Source of the DNA: Pseudomonas gingeri
GTDB taxonomy: Bacteria; Pseudomonadota; Gammaproteobacteria; Pseudomonadales; Pseudomonadaceae
Assembly: GCF_013386165.1 (NCBI RefSeq)
Contig: NZ_JACAOS010000018.1
Coordinates: 62,001-126,000, forward strand
Length of the DNA stretch: 64,000 bases
Reading direction: 5' to 3'
Both the position numbers and the translations under genes were made by a program. The notes under the pieces were generated by a model. It had not been told where the DNA came from. It saw only the letters and a program-made list of their open reading frames with translations, and did no database searches. This document shows positions 1 to 8,239 of the stretch, piece by piece (the first letter of the stretch is position 1; the number at the start of each line of letters is the position of its first letter).

Positions 1-336
1 ATGCAGGGAAACCCGGCCGCCCCCGTCCAGGTGCACACCGTCCCAACTGTTGAGGATGCCGGTAAAGCGCGCGGCGGCGGCCACCATCAGTTCCAGCAGG
101 TCGGCCAGCGGGTACTGGCGCAGGGACGGCGCGCTGCCAAGGAATCCCCGTGCCTGGGCCAGCGAGTCCTTCAACCCGAGCAGGGTCAGGTCCCGTTCGA
201 TCTGCGAGAAGTCGCCTGGCATCAGTTCGCCGAGCAGGCTGCTGTGCAGCTCGTTCGGGCTGGCGTTGGAGAGGATGGGGACCTGGGCGTTACCCGAGGG
301 CATGAAGCGACGAAGAAGACGGCCTATCGTTGCCAT
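1..336 (-). CDS. Unrecognised protein, N-terminal part (runs off the left edge)
   Basis: An open frame begins at an ATG complementary to 334-336 and stays open for 112 codons to the window edge, so only the N-terminus is visible. The product starts MATIGRLLRRFMPSG and continues with leucine-rich, probably helical sequence (LGELMPGDFSQIERDLTLLG) and a later hydrophobic alanine stretch. It has no signal peptide and no catalytic motif I recognise. Frame, codon use and its divergence from the thioesterase gene at 560 support a real gene. The family and total length cannot be judged here. Confidence 0.55.
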   Translation of the reverse strand, partial: MATIGRLLRRFMPSGNAQVPILSNASPNELHSSLLGELMPGDFSQIERDLTLLGLKDSLAQARGFLGSAPSLRQYPLADLLELMVAAAARFTGILNSWDGVHLDGGGRVSLH

Positions 337-559
337 GGAGATCTCTTGCAAGGGCTGGAAGGCGGAAATTCGACGCGATATGCCCCTCGACAACTATCAG
401 ATTCCGCCCGGCTTTCCCGCTGCGGTCCGTTGCCTCCTGCGTGGCGTACGGCCTTTTTCAGCTTGCGAGTTTCTGTTCTTCCGTGAAATAGTCGACCGAG
501 CGTCTGCTTGGTTCAGAGGGTTGCAGGCATGACGAACAACCACAGTAGGGGAATCAACG

Positions 560-1003
560 ATGGCTTTGTGGCGCACCGCACCGAATCTCGAACAACTCAA
601 TGCCTTGCAGAAAAACACCATCGGCGAACTGCTGGATATTCGCTTCGAGGCCTTCGATGACGAATCGCTGACCGCGAGCATGGTCATCGACCATCGTACC
701 CATCAACCCTATGGCCTGTTGCACGGCGGGGCGTCGGTGGTGCTGGCGGAAAGCGTCGGTTCCATGGCCAGTTACCTGTGCATCGACGCGAGCCAGTTCT
801 ATTGCGTGGGCCTGGAAATCAACGCCAACCATCTGCGCGGCCTGCGCAGCGGGCGGGTGACCGCGGTGGCCAAACCGATTCATATCGGTCGCACCACCCA
901 TGTCTGGGATATCCGCCTGACCAGCGACGAGGGCAAGGCCAGTTGCGTGTCGCGCCTGACCATGGCCGTGGTGCCGCTGGGACAAACACCGCCGGCGCGC
1001 TGA
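560..1003 (+). CDS. Hotdog-fold acyl-CoA thioesterase (PaaI/YdiI type)
   Basis: This 147-residue protein is probably a cytoplasmic acyl-CoA thioesterase. It closely resembles the YdiI/EntH subgroup: an N-terminal MALWR...LNAL...NT segment, the THQPYGLLHGG motif (His55) and the helix ASVVLAESVGS, which carries the usual catalytic Glu64. The length is normal for a single hotdog domain. The ATG is preceded by a good ribosome site (AGGGGAA, 562 minus about 10). It lies upstream of two hydrolase genes on the same strand, but a gap of about 110 bases leaves operon membership open. The physiological acyl-CoA substrate cannot be read from the sequence. Confidence 0.85.
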   Translation: MALWRTAPNLEQLNALQKNTIGELLDIRFEAFDDESLTASMVIDHRTHQPYGLLHGGASVVLAESVGSMASYLCIDASQFYCVGLEINANHLRGLRSGRVTAVAKPIHIGRTTHVWDIRLTSDEGKASCVSRLTMAVVPLGQTPPAR

Positions 1004-1114
1004 GTCGCACCATAGCCGTGGCCGGACTGTCATCATTCCTGGCAGTTACGGTCATTGCTGTCGTGCCGGCTCCTGCCGACAATGGACACTGGTTTTTTCC
1101 GAGATGCTCCCGGT

Positions 1115-1924
1115 ATGTCGCAGCCCGTGTTTTTCGCCCACGCCAACGGTTTTCCCTCGGGGACCTACGGCAAGTTGTTCGCCGCGCTGGCCCCGGAGTA
1201 TCAGGTGGCGCATCTGCAACAGCATGCCCACGACCCGCGTTTCCCGGCGGACGATAACTGGCACAACCTGGTCGACGAACTGATCCACCACCTGGAGCAA
1301 CAGCCCGAACCGGTCTGGGGCGTCGGCCATTCCCTGGGCGGCGTCCTGCATTTGCACGCGGCCCTGCGACGTCCGCAGCTCTACAAGGGCGTGGTGATGC
1401 TCGACTCGCCGGTGTTGACCCGCGCCGACCAGTGGGTGATCCGCGCCGCCAAGCGCCTGGGTTTTATCGATCGCCTGACACCGGCCGGCCGCACCCTCGG
1501 ACGGCGGGAGGAGTTCGCCGATCTCGCCGCCGCGCGTGACTACTTTGCCGGCAAGACCCTGTTTCGCGGCTTCGATCCGGAGTGCTTCGAGGCTTACCTG
1601 CAACACGGTCTGCGCCAGGAGGGTGAACGTCTGCGCCTGAGCTTCGATCCGGCCACGGAAATCAGTATCTATCGTGGCGTGCCCCATACCAGCCCCGGAC
1701 TGGCCCGGCATTTGAAAGTGCCGCTGGCGGTGGTCCGTGGCCAGCAGAGCCGCGTGGTCATGCCCCATCACACCCGCAGTGTCGGCCGCCTGCCCCATGG
1801 CGAATCCCTGAGCATGCCCGGCGGCCATATGTTTCCCCTGGAGCGTCCGCAGGACACCGCGCGCTTGCTCAAGGATATTTTCAGCCGCTGGGAACACCAG
1901 GCCGGGCAGGAGCGTTGCGCATGA
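1115..1924 (+). CDS. Alpha/beta hydrolase
   Basis: The product is a 269-residue cytoplasmic alpha/beta-fold hydrolase. The oxyanion region is HANGFPSGTY near residue 9 instead of the usual HG. The nucleophile elbow is GHSLGG with Ser73, and a C-terminal GGHMFPLE supplies the likely catalytic His. I chose the ATG at 1115 (MSQPVFFAHANG) because conserved sequence begins there; an in-frame ATG at 1082 would add 11 residues. Its stop overlaps the next gene's start (ATGA at 1921-1924), so the two hydrolases are probably translationally coupled. The substrate is unknown. PAO1 has a similar pair of hydrolases (PA1621/PA1622, from memory). Confidence 0.85.
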   Translation: MSQPVFFAHANGFPSGTYGKLFAALAPEYQVAHLQQHAHDPRFPADDNWHNLVDELIHHLEQQPEPVWGVGHSLGGVLHLHAALRRPQLYKGVVMLDSPVLTRADQWVIRAAKRLGFIDRLTPAGRTLGRREEFADLAAARDYFAGKTLFRGFDPECFEAYLQHGLRQEGERLRLSFDPATEISIYRGVPHTSPGLARHLKVPLAVVRGQQSRVVMPHHTRSVGRLPHGESLSMPGGHMFPLERPQDTARLLKDIFSRWEHQAGQERCA

Positions 1925-2775
1925 GTCATCCGGTCGAGGAGGTGCGCCTGAGCCTGCCGCATATCGAATTGGCGGCCCATCTGTTCGGTCCCGAGGACGG
2001 GCAGCCGGTAATTGCCCTGCACGGCTGGCTGGACAACGCCAACAGTTTCGCGCGCCTGGCGCCGAAGCTGCACGGCCTGCGTATCGTCGCCCTGGACATG
2101 GCCGGGCACGGGCATTCCGGGCATCGACCGGCGGGGGCGGGGTACGCGTTGTGGGATTACGTTCATGACGTCCTGCAGGTGGCCGAGCAACTGGGCTGGA
2201 AGCGCTTCAGCCTGTTGGGGCATTCGCTGGGTGCGATTGTTTCGATCGTGCTGGCCGGTGCCTTGCCGGAACGGGTGACACGCCTGGCCCTGATCGACGG
2301 CGTGATTCCACCCACCGGCCCTGGCGAAAACGCCGCCGAGCGCCTGGGCAAGGCCTTGCAGGCGCAGCTTGAGCTGTCGGAAAAGCGCAAGTCGGTACAT
2401 CCGACCCTGGACCGGGCGATCGAGGCGCGGATGAAGGGCCTGGTGGCGGTCAGCCGCGAAGCCGCTGAACTCTTGGCCCAGCGCGGGCTGATGCCGGTGC
2501 CTGGCGGTTACACCTGGCGCAGCGACAATCGCCTGACCCTGCCGTCACCCTTGCGCCTGACCGAAGAGCAGGCCATGGCCTTTGTCCATCGAATCGCCTG
2601 TCCGGCGCAACTGGTGGTGGCCGAGCAAGGCATGCTGGCCCAGCACAAGGACTTGCTTGATCGTCTACCCTTCAGCCTGGAGCACCTGCCGGGTGGGCAC
2701 CACCTGCATCTGAACGATGAGGCCGGGGCGATCCTTGTCGCAGACTGTTTCAATCGCTTTTTCTCCATGCCTTGA
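1921..2775 (+). CDS. Alpha/beta hydrolase
   Basis: A 284-residue alpha/beta hydrolase with all the standard landmarks: HGWLDNANSF (oxyanion hole) at about residue 34, DMAGHGHS at about 59, the nucleophile elbow GHSLGA with Ser102, and GGHHLHL near the C-terminus with the catalytic His. There is no signal peptide, so it is cytoplasmic. The start is fixed by the four-base ATGA overlap with the preceding hydrolase, which implies co-translation. Substrate is unknown; the family includes esterases, epoxide hydrolases and C-C hydrolases, and nothing here separates them. Confidence 0.87.
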   Translation: MSHPVEEVRLSLPHIELAAHLFGPEDGQPVIALHGWLDNANSFARLAPKLHGLRIVALDMAGHGHSGHRPAGAGYALWDYVHDVLQVAEQLGWKRFSLLGHSLGAIVSIVLAGALPERVTRLALIDGVIPPTGPGENAAERLGKALQAQLELSEKRKSVHPTLDRAIEARMKGLVAVSREAAELLAQRGLMPVPGGYTWRSDNRLTLPSPLRLTEEQAMAFVHRIACPAQLVVAEQGMLAQHKDLLDRLPFSLEHLPGGHHLHLNDEAGAILVADCFNRFFSMP

Positions 2776-2823
2776 CTTGTCGCCGGCAACTGTCGAGGCT
2801 TGCTGGTTGAAAGGGAGACAACC

Positions 2824-2922
2824 ATGCCAGACCTCGACTTCCACACGACTTTGAGTCGTCCTGTTCCGGCACGTCCTGTCCCGGTTATCGTGCTTACCGT
2901 TCAGGCCCTGTCTATCCGATGA
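2824..2922 (+). CDS. Possible 32-codon leader ORF coupled to the DUF4892 gene
   Basis: A short frame, MPDLDFHTTLSRPV... (32 residues), follows a strong ribosome site (AAGGGAGA, 2810s). Its TGA at 2920-2922 overlaps the ATG of the DUF4892 gene in an ATGA arrangement. The downstream gene has no convincing ribosome site of its own (CTGTCTATCCG before the ATG). This suggests that ribosomes load here and re-initiate. It could be a chance frame; conservation in relatives would decide. Confidence 0.35.
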   Translation: MPDLDFHTTLSRPVPARPVPVIVLTVQALSIR

Positions 2923-3740
2923 AGAAGTTATCCACAGTCCTGGCCAGCGTCATCGGGATGGCCTGTTGCAGCTCGGCGCTTTTCGCCGCCGATGTCCCGG
3001 GCAGCCATGATCTGGCGCTGGTGCCGCGTCTGGCCGATGCGCAGATCGTCGACTATCGGCCACCGGCCGAGCTGGAACGGATTTATCCACAGAGCGCGAT
3101 CCGCAAGATCAGCAACCGCCTGCGTACCGATGCCCAGGTCAGTGCCCGTGGGCAGATGACCTCGGTGACCTACGAGTTGCCCCCCGAGCACGGTGCCGAC
3201 GAGGCGTTCACTGCGGCGCGCGAAGCGTTGCAGAAGGAGGGCGCGCAGTTGCTGTTCTGGTGCCAGGCCCGCGATTGCGGGGAAAACAGCCTGTGGGCCA
3301 ACGAAGTGTTCGGCAACCCCACATTGTCCGGTGCCGACGATCAACAGGCTTACCTGCTGCTGCGGCTGGCGGCCCCGGCGGATAATTCGTTGGTGGCCTT
3401 GTACAGCATCACCCGCGGCAACCGTCGGGCCTACCTGCATGTGGAACAGTTCGCCTCCGCTTCGCCATTGGGCGAGTTGCTGCCGACCTCCGCGACCTTG
3501 CTGCGTGAGCTGCGCGATACCGGCAAGCTCGACCTCCCGAAATTGGCCGGTGCGCCCGAGGACACCTGGATCACCCTTATTTCCCGTGGTCTGAACCTGG
3601 ACGCAACCTTGCGGGTCAGCCTCTCGGGCGCTTCCGCCGAGGCCTGGCGCCAGGCGCTGATGGCTCAGGGCGTAAGGGCTGCCCGCCTGGAAGTGGGTAA
3701 CGCCGCCTCCAGCGGTTTGCACATCGAATTGCTGCGCTAA
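2919..3740 (+). CDS. DUF4892 family exported protein
   Basis: A 273-residue protein with a clear Sec signal peptide (MKKLSTVLASVIGMACCSSALFAA, cleavage probably after residue 24), so it is periplasmic or envelope-associated. The body matches my recollection of the DUF4892 family found in Pseudomonas, including the LLFWCQARDCGENSLWANEVFG segment, where the two cysteines could form a disulfide. The C-terminal half has an OmpA-like flavour but no peptidoglycan-binding signature I can confirm. The function is unknown. It starts inside the stop of a small upstream ORF, and a 14-bp inverted repeat follows 17 bases after its stop. Confidence 0.82.
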   Translation: MKKLSTVLASVIGMACCSSALFAADVPGSHDLALVPRLADAQIVDYRPPAELERIYPQSAIRKISNRLRTDAQVSARGQMTSVTYELPPEHGADEAFTAAREALQKEGAQLLFWCQARDCGENSLWANEVFGNPTLSGADDQQAYLLLRLAAPADNSLVALYSITRGNRRAYLHVEQFASASPLGELLPTSATLLRELRDTGKLDLPKLAGAPEDTWITLISRGLNLDATLRVSLSGASAEAWRQALMAQGVRAARLEVGNAASSGLHIELLR

Positions 3741-3757
3741 AGCCTGTACGAACAGCC

Positions 3758-3807
3758 ACCGACAGACGATCATTCGCTTTGCGGCTGAACCCGGATCGTC
3801 TGTCGGT
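3758..3807 (+). terminator. Perfect 14-bp inverted repeat after the DUF4892 gene
   Basis: ACCGACAGACGATC at 3758-3771 is exactly complementary to GATCGTCTGTCGGT at 3794-3807, with a 22-base loop. It lies 17 bases past the stop. There is no U-tract after it, so it may be a 3'-end stabilising hairpin or a protein site and not a classic intrinsic terminator. Confidence 0.55.
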
Positions 3808-3865
3808 AAACCCCTGACCCTGGCTTCGCCTACGCTTTCATTGCCGTCTCTTGTCTGGAATCTCC

Positions 3866-4918
3866 ATGCCCAATAATGATCGTCTGCTGGTGCAGATACT
3901 GCTCCTGGTGCTGTTCGGTGCCACCTTGTGGGTGCTGGCACCGTTCTGGTCGGCGCTGTTCTGGGGCGCCGTGCTGGCGTTTGCCAGTTGGCCGCTGATG
4001 CGCCTGCTGACCCGCGCGCTGGGTAATCGCGAATCCCTGGCGGCCGGGCTGCTGACCCTGGGCTGGATGCTGCTGGTGGCCGCTCCCCTGGTGTGGTTGG
4101 GGCTTAACCTGGCGGATCATGTGCGTGACGCAGTGACCTTTATCAAGGATGCCCAGGTCGACGGGCTGCCGGCAGCACCGTCCTGGCTGGGCAGCCTGCC
4201 GATTGTCGGCGAGCGGCTGGTAGGCCTGTGGAACACCATCGATCAGCAGGGCGCGGCTTTTTTGCTGGCGATCAAGCCTTATCTGGGACAGGTCGGCAAC
4301 TGGCTGCTGGCGCGCAGTGCGCAGATCGGCGGTGGGATCCTCGAGCTGACCCTGAGTGTGGTCTTCGTGTTCTTTTTCTATCGCGATGGCCCGCGGCTGG
4401 CGACCTTTATCCATGGGCTGCTGGAGCGACTGATCGGCGAGCGTGCCGATTACTACCAGGAACTGGTGGCGGGCACGGTGCAGCGGGTGGTCAACGGAGT
4501 GATCGGCACGGCAGCGGCCCAGGCCGTACTGGCGCTGATCGGTTTCCTGATCGCCGGGATTCCCGGTGCCCTGGTGTTGGGGATCGCGACGTTCCTGCTC
4601 AGCCTGATTCCCATGGGGCCGCCGCTGGTCTGGATTCCCGCCACGGCCTGGCTGGCCTGGAAAGGCGAGTACGGCATGGCGGTGTTTCTCGGGATCTGGG
4701 GCACCTTCATCATCAGTGGCGTTGACAACGTGCTCAAGCCTTACCTGATCAGCCGTGGCGGCAATCTGCCGTTGGTGATTGTGTTGCTGGGAGTGTTTGG
4801 TGGCTTGATCGCTTTTGGCTTTATCGGCCTGTTTATTGGCCCGACCTTGCTGGCGGTGGCCTATAGCCTGCTGATCGACTGGAGCACAAGCCAGTCGCGG
4901 CGCGAAGAGAAATCCTGA
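3866..4918 (+). CDS. AI-2E/PerM family inner-membrane transporter (YdiK-like)
   Basis: A 350-residue polytopic membrane protein of the AI-2E exporter/PerM superfamily. Paired hydrophobic helices at about residues 5-45 and 60-85 precede a soluble stretch. A cluster of C-terminal helices includes the conserved GPPLVWIPATAWLAW and DNVLKPYLISRGGNLPL motifs and the terminal GGLIAFGFIGLFIGPTLLAV. It most resembles E. coli YdiK. Transport of autoinducer-2 is not established for this branch. The ATG at 3866 is preferred over a TTG at 3851. A REPIN follows the stop. Confidence 0.85.
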   Translation: MPNNDRLLVQILLLVLFGATLWVLAPFWSALFWGAVLAFASWPLMRLLTRALGNRESLAAGLLTLGWMLLVAAPLVWLGLNLADHVRDAVTFIKDAQVDGLPAAPSWLGSLPIVGERLVGLWNTIDQQGAAFLLAIKPYLGQVGNWLLARSAQIGGGILELTLSVVFVFFFYRDGPRLATFIHGLLERLIGERADYYQELVAGTVQRVVNGVIGTAAAQAVLALIGFLIAGIPGALVLGIATFLLSLIPMGPPLVWIPATAWLAWKGEYGMAVFLGIWGTFIISGVDNVLKPYLISRGGNLPLVIVLLGVFGGLIAFGFIGLFIGPTLLAVAYSLLIDWSTSQSRREEKS

Positions 4919-4960
4919 TTCCGGGGCGTTACGGTAATCCGGGTGAGACGCCGCATTAAT

Positions 4961-5045
4961 TGCAGGAGCCGGCTGGCTGGCGATGAGGTCGTTGAACCTT
5001 GTGTCGTCTGTTCGGACGTCATCGCTGGCAAGCCGGCTCCTACAG
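4961..5045. repeat. REPIN (pair of inverted REP elements)
   Basis: GCAGGAGCCGGCTGGCTGGCGATGA at the left is mirrored by ATCGCTGGCAAGCCGGCTCCTACA at the right, around a spacer of about 35 bases. It lies between the convergent transporter and EF-hand genes. One mismatch in the left core (GGCTGG for GGCTTG) marks it as a slightly decayed copy. Confidence 0.85.
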
Positions 5046-5054
5046 GGGAGTGGA

Positions 5055-5951
5055 TCAGGCTGCGGCAGCGACAGCAGTGCTACCGCTCTGTGTCGCGGTC
5101 TGGCTGTTGAGGCTGACCATCAATCGGCTCAAGGCCTCTTTGATGTTCTCCTGGGCGGTGTGGCTGTTGGTGCCCGAACCGGTCCCCGAGCCGCTACCGT
5201 TGCTGCTACCGCTGGCATTGGCCAGGGACTGGAGCAGATAGGTGGTGGCGTTGAAGCTGGTGCTGCTGGTGCTGCTGGTGGCACTGGTCGTGTCACTGGT
5301 CGAATCAGTCGAACTGGTGCTGGTGCCCGAGGTGCCCTGCAAGGCGCTGGTCAACTCGGCCTGGCTGATGCTGCCGTCGCCGTTGGTGTCCAGCTCGCTG
5401 AACAGCTCAGAGGCGGATACCGTTTGTGGCGGTGGCGGCGGTGGTTGGACCCCGGACAGGGCCGAAGCCAGTTCGCTGCTGCTGATGCTGCCGCTGTTGT
5501 CGGTGTCCAGAGCGCTGAACAGCGAGGAGCTGTCGGTGGTGCTCATTCCGGCGTTGGTCAGCCCGGCAGACAGTTCGCTGCTGCTGATGGAACCGTCACC
5601 ATTGCTGTCCAGGGACTGGAGCAACTGATCAGCCAGTTGGGTATCGGGCTTGCCGCCACCATGACCGCCATGACCATGGGGTTTCATCGCCGACAGTTCG
5701 GTGGCGCTGATGGTGCCGCTGCCGTCGGTGTCCAGGCTGCTGAAATTCTGGCTCAGGTCATTGAGCACTTTGCTGCCGCTGTTCTGCGACAGGGCGGCGT
5801 TCAGTTCGTCCTTGCTGATGGAGCCGTCACCGTTGGTGTCGAGCTTGGCCAACAGTTGCTGCTGGAATTGCTGTTGGCGTTGTGTCGCGGTTGTGCTGTT
5901 GCTGTAACCGGTATAGCTCGAGTAGTTGCTGACGCTACTGATCGTGCTCAT
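5055..5951 (-). CDS. Five-EF-hand calcium-binding protein
   Basis: A 298-residue protein with five canonical EF-hand loops: DTNGDGSISKDE (38-49), DTDGSGTISATE (74-85), DSNGDGSISSSE (115-126), DTDNSGSISSSE (149-160) and DTNGDGSISQAE (188-199). A His/Gly linker (HGHGGHGGG) and a six-proline linker separate the lobes. The C-terminal third is Ser/Thr/Gly-rich and low in complexity. No signal peptide or membrane helix is visible. The ATG at 5951 is preceded by a good GGGAG site. Similar Pseudomonas proteins are often labelled XopAW-like calcium-binding effectors. I see no secretion evidence in this window, so a role as calcium sensor, buffer or secreted protein stays open. Confidence 0.85.
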   Translation of the reverse strand: MSTISSVSNYSSYTGYSNSTTATQRQQQFQQQLLAKLDTNGDGSISKDELNAALSQNSGSKVLNDLSQNFSSLDTDGSGTISATELSAMKPHGHGGHGGGKPDTQLADQLLQSLDSNGDGSISSSELSAGLTNAGMSTTDSSSLFSALDTDNSGSISSSELASALSGVQPPPPPPQTVSASELFSELDTNGDGSISQAELTSALQGTSGTSTSSTDSTSDTTSATSSTSSTSFNATTYLLQSLANASGSSNGSGSGTGSGTNSHTAQENIKEALSRLMVSLNSQTATQSGSTAVAAAA

Positions 5952-6066
5952 AAGTGCACACTCCCTAAGTGTTGACAAAGCCGATGGCGGTGCACCGGCT
6001 TGTGCAGACTCCAAGGCTCAGGTGTCGAGGGTGTGTGGGCTTTGTACCGGTTGTTACACAGAGCGT

Positions 6067-7125
6067 TCAGGCCCGGGGCAGACGGACCACGGCGGTCAGG
6101 CCGCCGCCGGGGGTTTCCTCCAGGGTCAGCTCGCCACCCAGGCGCTGGGCAGCTTCCCGGGCAATGGTCATGCCCAGGCCGACGCCACCGGAGTTGCGGT
6201 TACGTGAACCTTCCAGGCGATAGAAGGGTTCGAACACGGCTTCGCGTTTCTCCGCGGCAATCCCCGGACCATGGTCGATCACCCGGATCAGCAACTGCCG
6301 GCGACTGTCTTCCAGGGTGATCAAGGCATCGCCGGCGTAGCGCAGGGCGTTATCCAGCAGGTTGTTCAGGCATGAACGCAAGGCCATGGGTTGCACCAGC
6401 AGCGGCGCGCAATGGCCGCTGGCCTGGACCCGCGAGCCCTGGTCCTGGGCGTTTTCGCACAGCGACTCGACCAGTGCCTGGACGTCCATCCATTGCATGG
6501 CCTCGCTGGTGCGCTGCTCATGCAGGTAGCTGAGGGTGGCGTCGAGCATGCCGATCATGTCGTCCAGGTCCTGGCGCATCTGGCCCTGGAGTTTCATGTT
6601 GTCGACCTGCTCGAGTCGCAGCTTGAGGCGTGACAACGGCGTACGCAGGTCGTGGGACACGGCGCCGAGCATGCGCCCGCGTTGCTGCACCTGTTCGCGG
6701 ATACGTTGCTGCATCAGGTTGAAGGTGTTGGCCGCCAGGCGTGCTTCACGCGGACCGGTCTCGTCCAGCGGTGGGCTGTTGAGGTCTTCACTCAGGCGTT
6801 CGGCGGCGTCGCTCAGGCGCTGGATCGGCCGGGACAGCAGCTTGGCGCCATACCAGGCGGCAATCACCAGGGAAATCAGCTGGAACGTCAACGGCACCAA
6901 CGGCCCGCCAAACCAGGGCCGGGGAGGCCGAAGAGGCCGATGATGGAGTGGCGGATGGTCGGGGTCGAAGTTCTCCATCATGCCGGGAGGCGGAGGTGGA
7001 GGGGGCGGCGGAGGGCCGCCGCCATAATGATGAAACCAGAGAAAGCCCAGCAGGTGGGCGAGGATGATCGCCACCAGCGACACACCGAACAAGCGACCGA
7101 ACAGCGTGTCGAGGCGTGCGCGCAT
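6067..7125 (-). CDS. Sensor histidine kinase (HAMP-HisKA-HATPase)
   Basis: A 352-residue inner-membrane sensor kinase. It has a first membrane helix at about residues 12-30, a short periplasmic loop of about 45 residues rich in His and Pro with ten consecutive prolines, and a second helix at about 77-95. HAMP, the phosphoacceptor motif GAVSHDLRTPLSRL, the N-box LNNLLDNALRYA and the G-boxes DHGPGIA and GGVGLGMTIA follow. It overlaps the response-regulator gene by one base (TGATG at 7123-7127), so the pair is co-translated. The periplasmic loop is too short for a usual ligand domain; sensing may be through metal binding or the membrane. The signal is unknown. Confidence 0.9.
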   Translation of the reverse strand: MRARLDTLFGRLFGVSLVAIILAHLLGFLWFHHYGGGPPPPPPPPPPGMMENFDPDHPPLHHRPLRPPRPWFGGPLVPLTFQLISLVIAAWYGAKLLSRPIQRLSDAAERLSEDLNSPPLDETGPREARLAANTFNLMQQRIREQVQQRGRMLGAVSHDLRTPLSRLKLRLEQVDNMKLQGQMRQDLDDMIGMLDATLSYLHEQRTSEAMQWMDVQALVESLCENAQDQGSRVQASGHCAPLLVQPMALRSCLNNLLDNALRYAGDALITLEDSRRQLLIRVIDHGPGIAAEKREAVFEPFYRLEGSRNRNSGGVGLGMTIAREAAQRLGGELTLEETPGGGLTAVVRLPRA

Positions 7126-7889
7126 CAGCCGATTTCTCTCGCGTCAAACAGGTAGCCTTCACCCCGTACGGTCTTGATCAGTTGCGGTGATTTCGGGTCG
7201 TCGCCGAGTTTCTGTCGCAGGCGCGAGACCAGCAGGTCGATGCTGCGGTCGAAGGCTTCGATGGAGCGACCTCGGGCGGCATCGAGCAACTGCTCGCGGC
7301 TGAGGACCCGGCGCGGGCGTTCGATAAACACCCAGAGCAAGCGGAACTCGGCGTTGGACAGCGGCACCACCAGCCCGTCATCGGCGATCAGCTGGCGCAG
7401 CACACTGTTCAGGCGCCAGTTGTCGAAGCGGATATTGGCCCGTTGTTCGGTGCGGTCATCGCGTACCCGACGCAGGATGGTCTGGATTCGGGCCACCAGT
7501 TCACGGGGCTCGAAGGGTTTGGCCATGTAGTCGTCGGCGCCCAGTTCCAGGCCGATGATCCGGTCGGTGGGTTCACAACGGGCGGTCAGCATCAGAATCG
7601 GGATATCCGATTCGGTGCGTAGCCAGCGACACAGCGACAGGCCGTCTTCACCCGGGAGCATCAGGTCGAGGACCACCACGTCGAAGGTTTCAAGCTGCAA
7701 GGCCTGGCGCATGCCGGCGCCGTCGGTGACACCGGTGGCCTGGATGCTGAAACGTGCCAGGTAGTCGATCAGCAGTTCGCGGATCGGAATGTCGTCATCG
7801 ACGATCAGCGCGCGGACATTCCAGCGCTTGTCATCGCCTGTTGGAAGCGCTTTGTTGACATCAGCCAGAGGAGCGGGAGTGTTCTGCAT
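7125..7889 (-). CDS. OmpR-family response regulator
   Basis: A 254-residue response regulator. The receiver domain (about residues 24-140) has the acidic DDD at 31-33, phosphoacceptor Asp75 in VVVLDLMLPGEDG, and the Thr (MLTAR) and Lys (MAKPFEP) switch residues. The C-terminal winged helix carries LLDAARGR...DRSIDLLVSRLRQKLGDD and ends in IKTVRGEGYLF. It is the partner of the overlapping histidine kinase. It is divergent from kdpF, but it is not KdpE, which lies downstream of kdpD here. The regulon is unknown. The first 22 residues are an unusual extension; a later start is possible but no better ATG is present. Confidence 0.9.
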   Translation of the reverse strand: MQNTPAPLADVNKALPTGDDKRWNVRALIVDDDIPIRELLIDYLARFSIQATGVTDGAGMRQALQLETFDVVVLDLMLPGEDGLSLCRWLRTESDIPILMLTARCEPTDRIIGLELGADDYMAKPFEPRELVARIQTILRRVRDDRTEQRANIRFDNWRLNSVLRQLIADDGLVVPLSNAEFRLLWVFIERPRRVLSREQLLDAARGRSIEAFDRSIDLLVSRLRQKLGDDPKSPQLIKTVRGEGYLFDAREIG

Positions 7890-8239
7890 GCGGGCGATTA
7901 TCTACCGGTAAGCGGCCACCCATAAAGACGGGCCGCGAATTGTTGCAGGATAGGTACCCGGACCGAAGGCCGGAATCCCTTTCAAGTGTAGCTGTGCAAG
8001 AAGCTACAGGGGGGGGATGTTGGCCGCTTGTCGGTTTTGTATCGAAACTGACACAAAAATTTCCCGGCAAACCCTTCATCTCCCTGGAGCTCGTACGGAT
8101 TCTAGGGTGTAAGTCCTACGTAAAGTCACTCTTTACGCCTTCTTTACGCATCGCCCCCGGCGTCGCTCTCGTTCCTTTACGGCCTCCCTCACGACAATAA
8201 GCCCACACACGGCCATTGCCGTACCAAGGGGAAAATTCC
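7890..8239. other. 350-bp divergent regulatory region between the response regulator and kdpF
   Basis: No credible gene lies here. The region is less GC-rich than its surroundings around 8030-8200 and must contain the divergent promoters. A tandem CTTTACGC repeat sits about 100 bases upstream of kdpF, with a third CTTTACGG copy near 8176. A GGGG-rich run occurs near 8010. Confidence 0.7.
8130..8151 (+). promoter_or_regulatory. Tandem 11-bp repeats upstream of kdpF, candidate KdpE site
   Basis: TCTTTACGCCT (8130-8140) is followed directly by TCTTTACGCAT (8141-8151). The 11-bp period puts both half-sites on one DNA face, as expected for a dimer of an OmpR-type regulator. The position upstream of the kdp operon and the T-rich character fit KdpE. 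The assignment is inferred; the upstream regulator at 7125-7889 could also bind. Confidence 0.45.
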
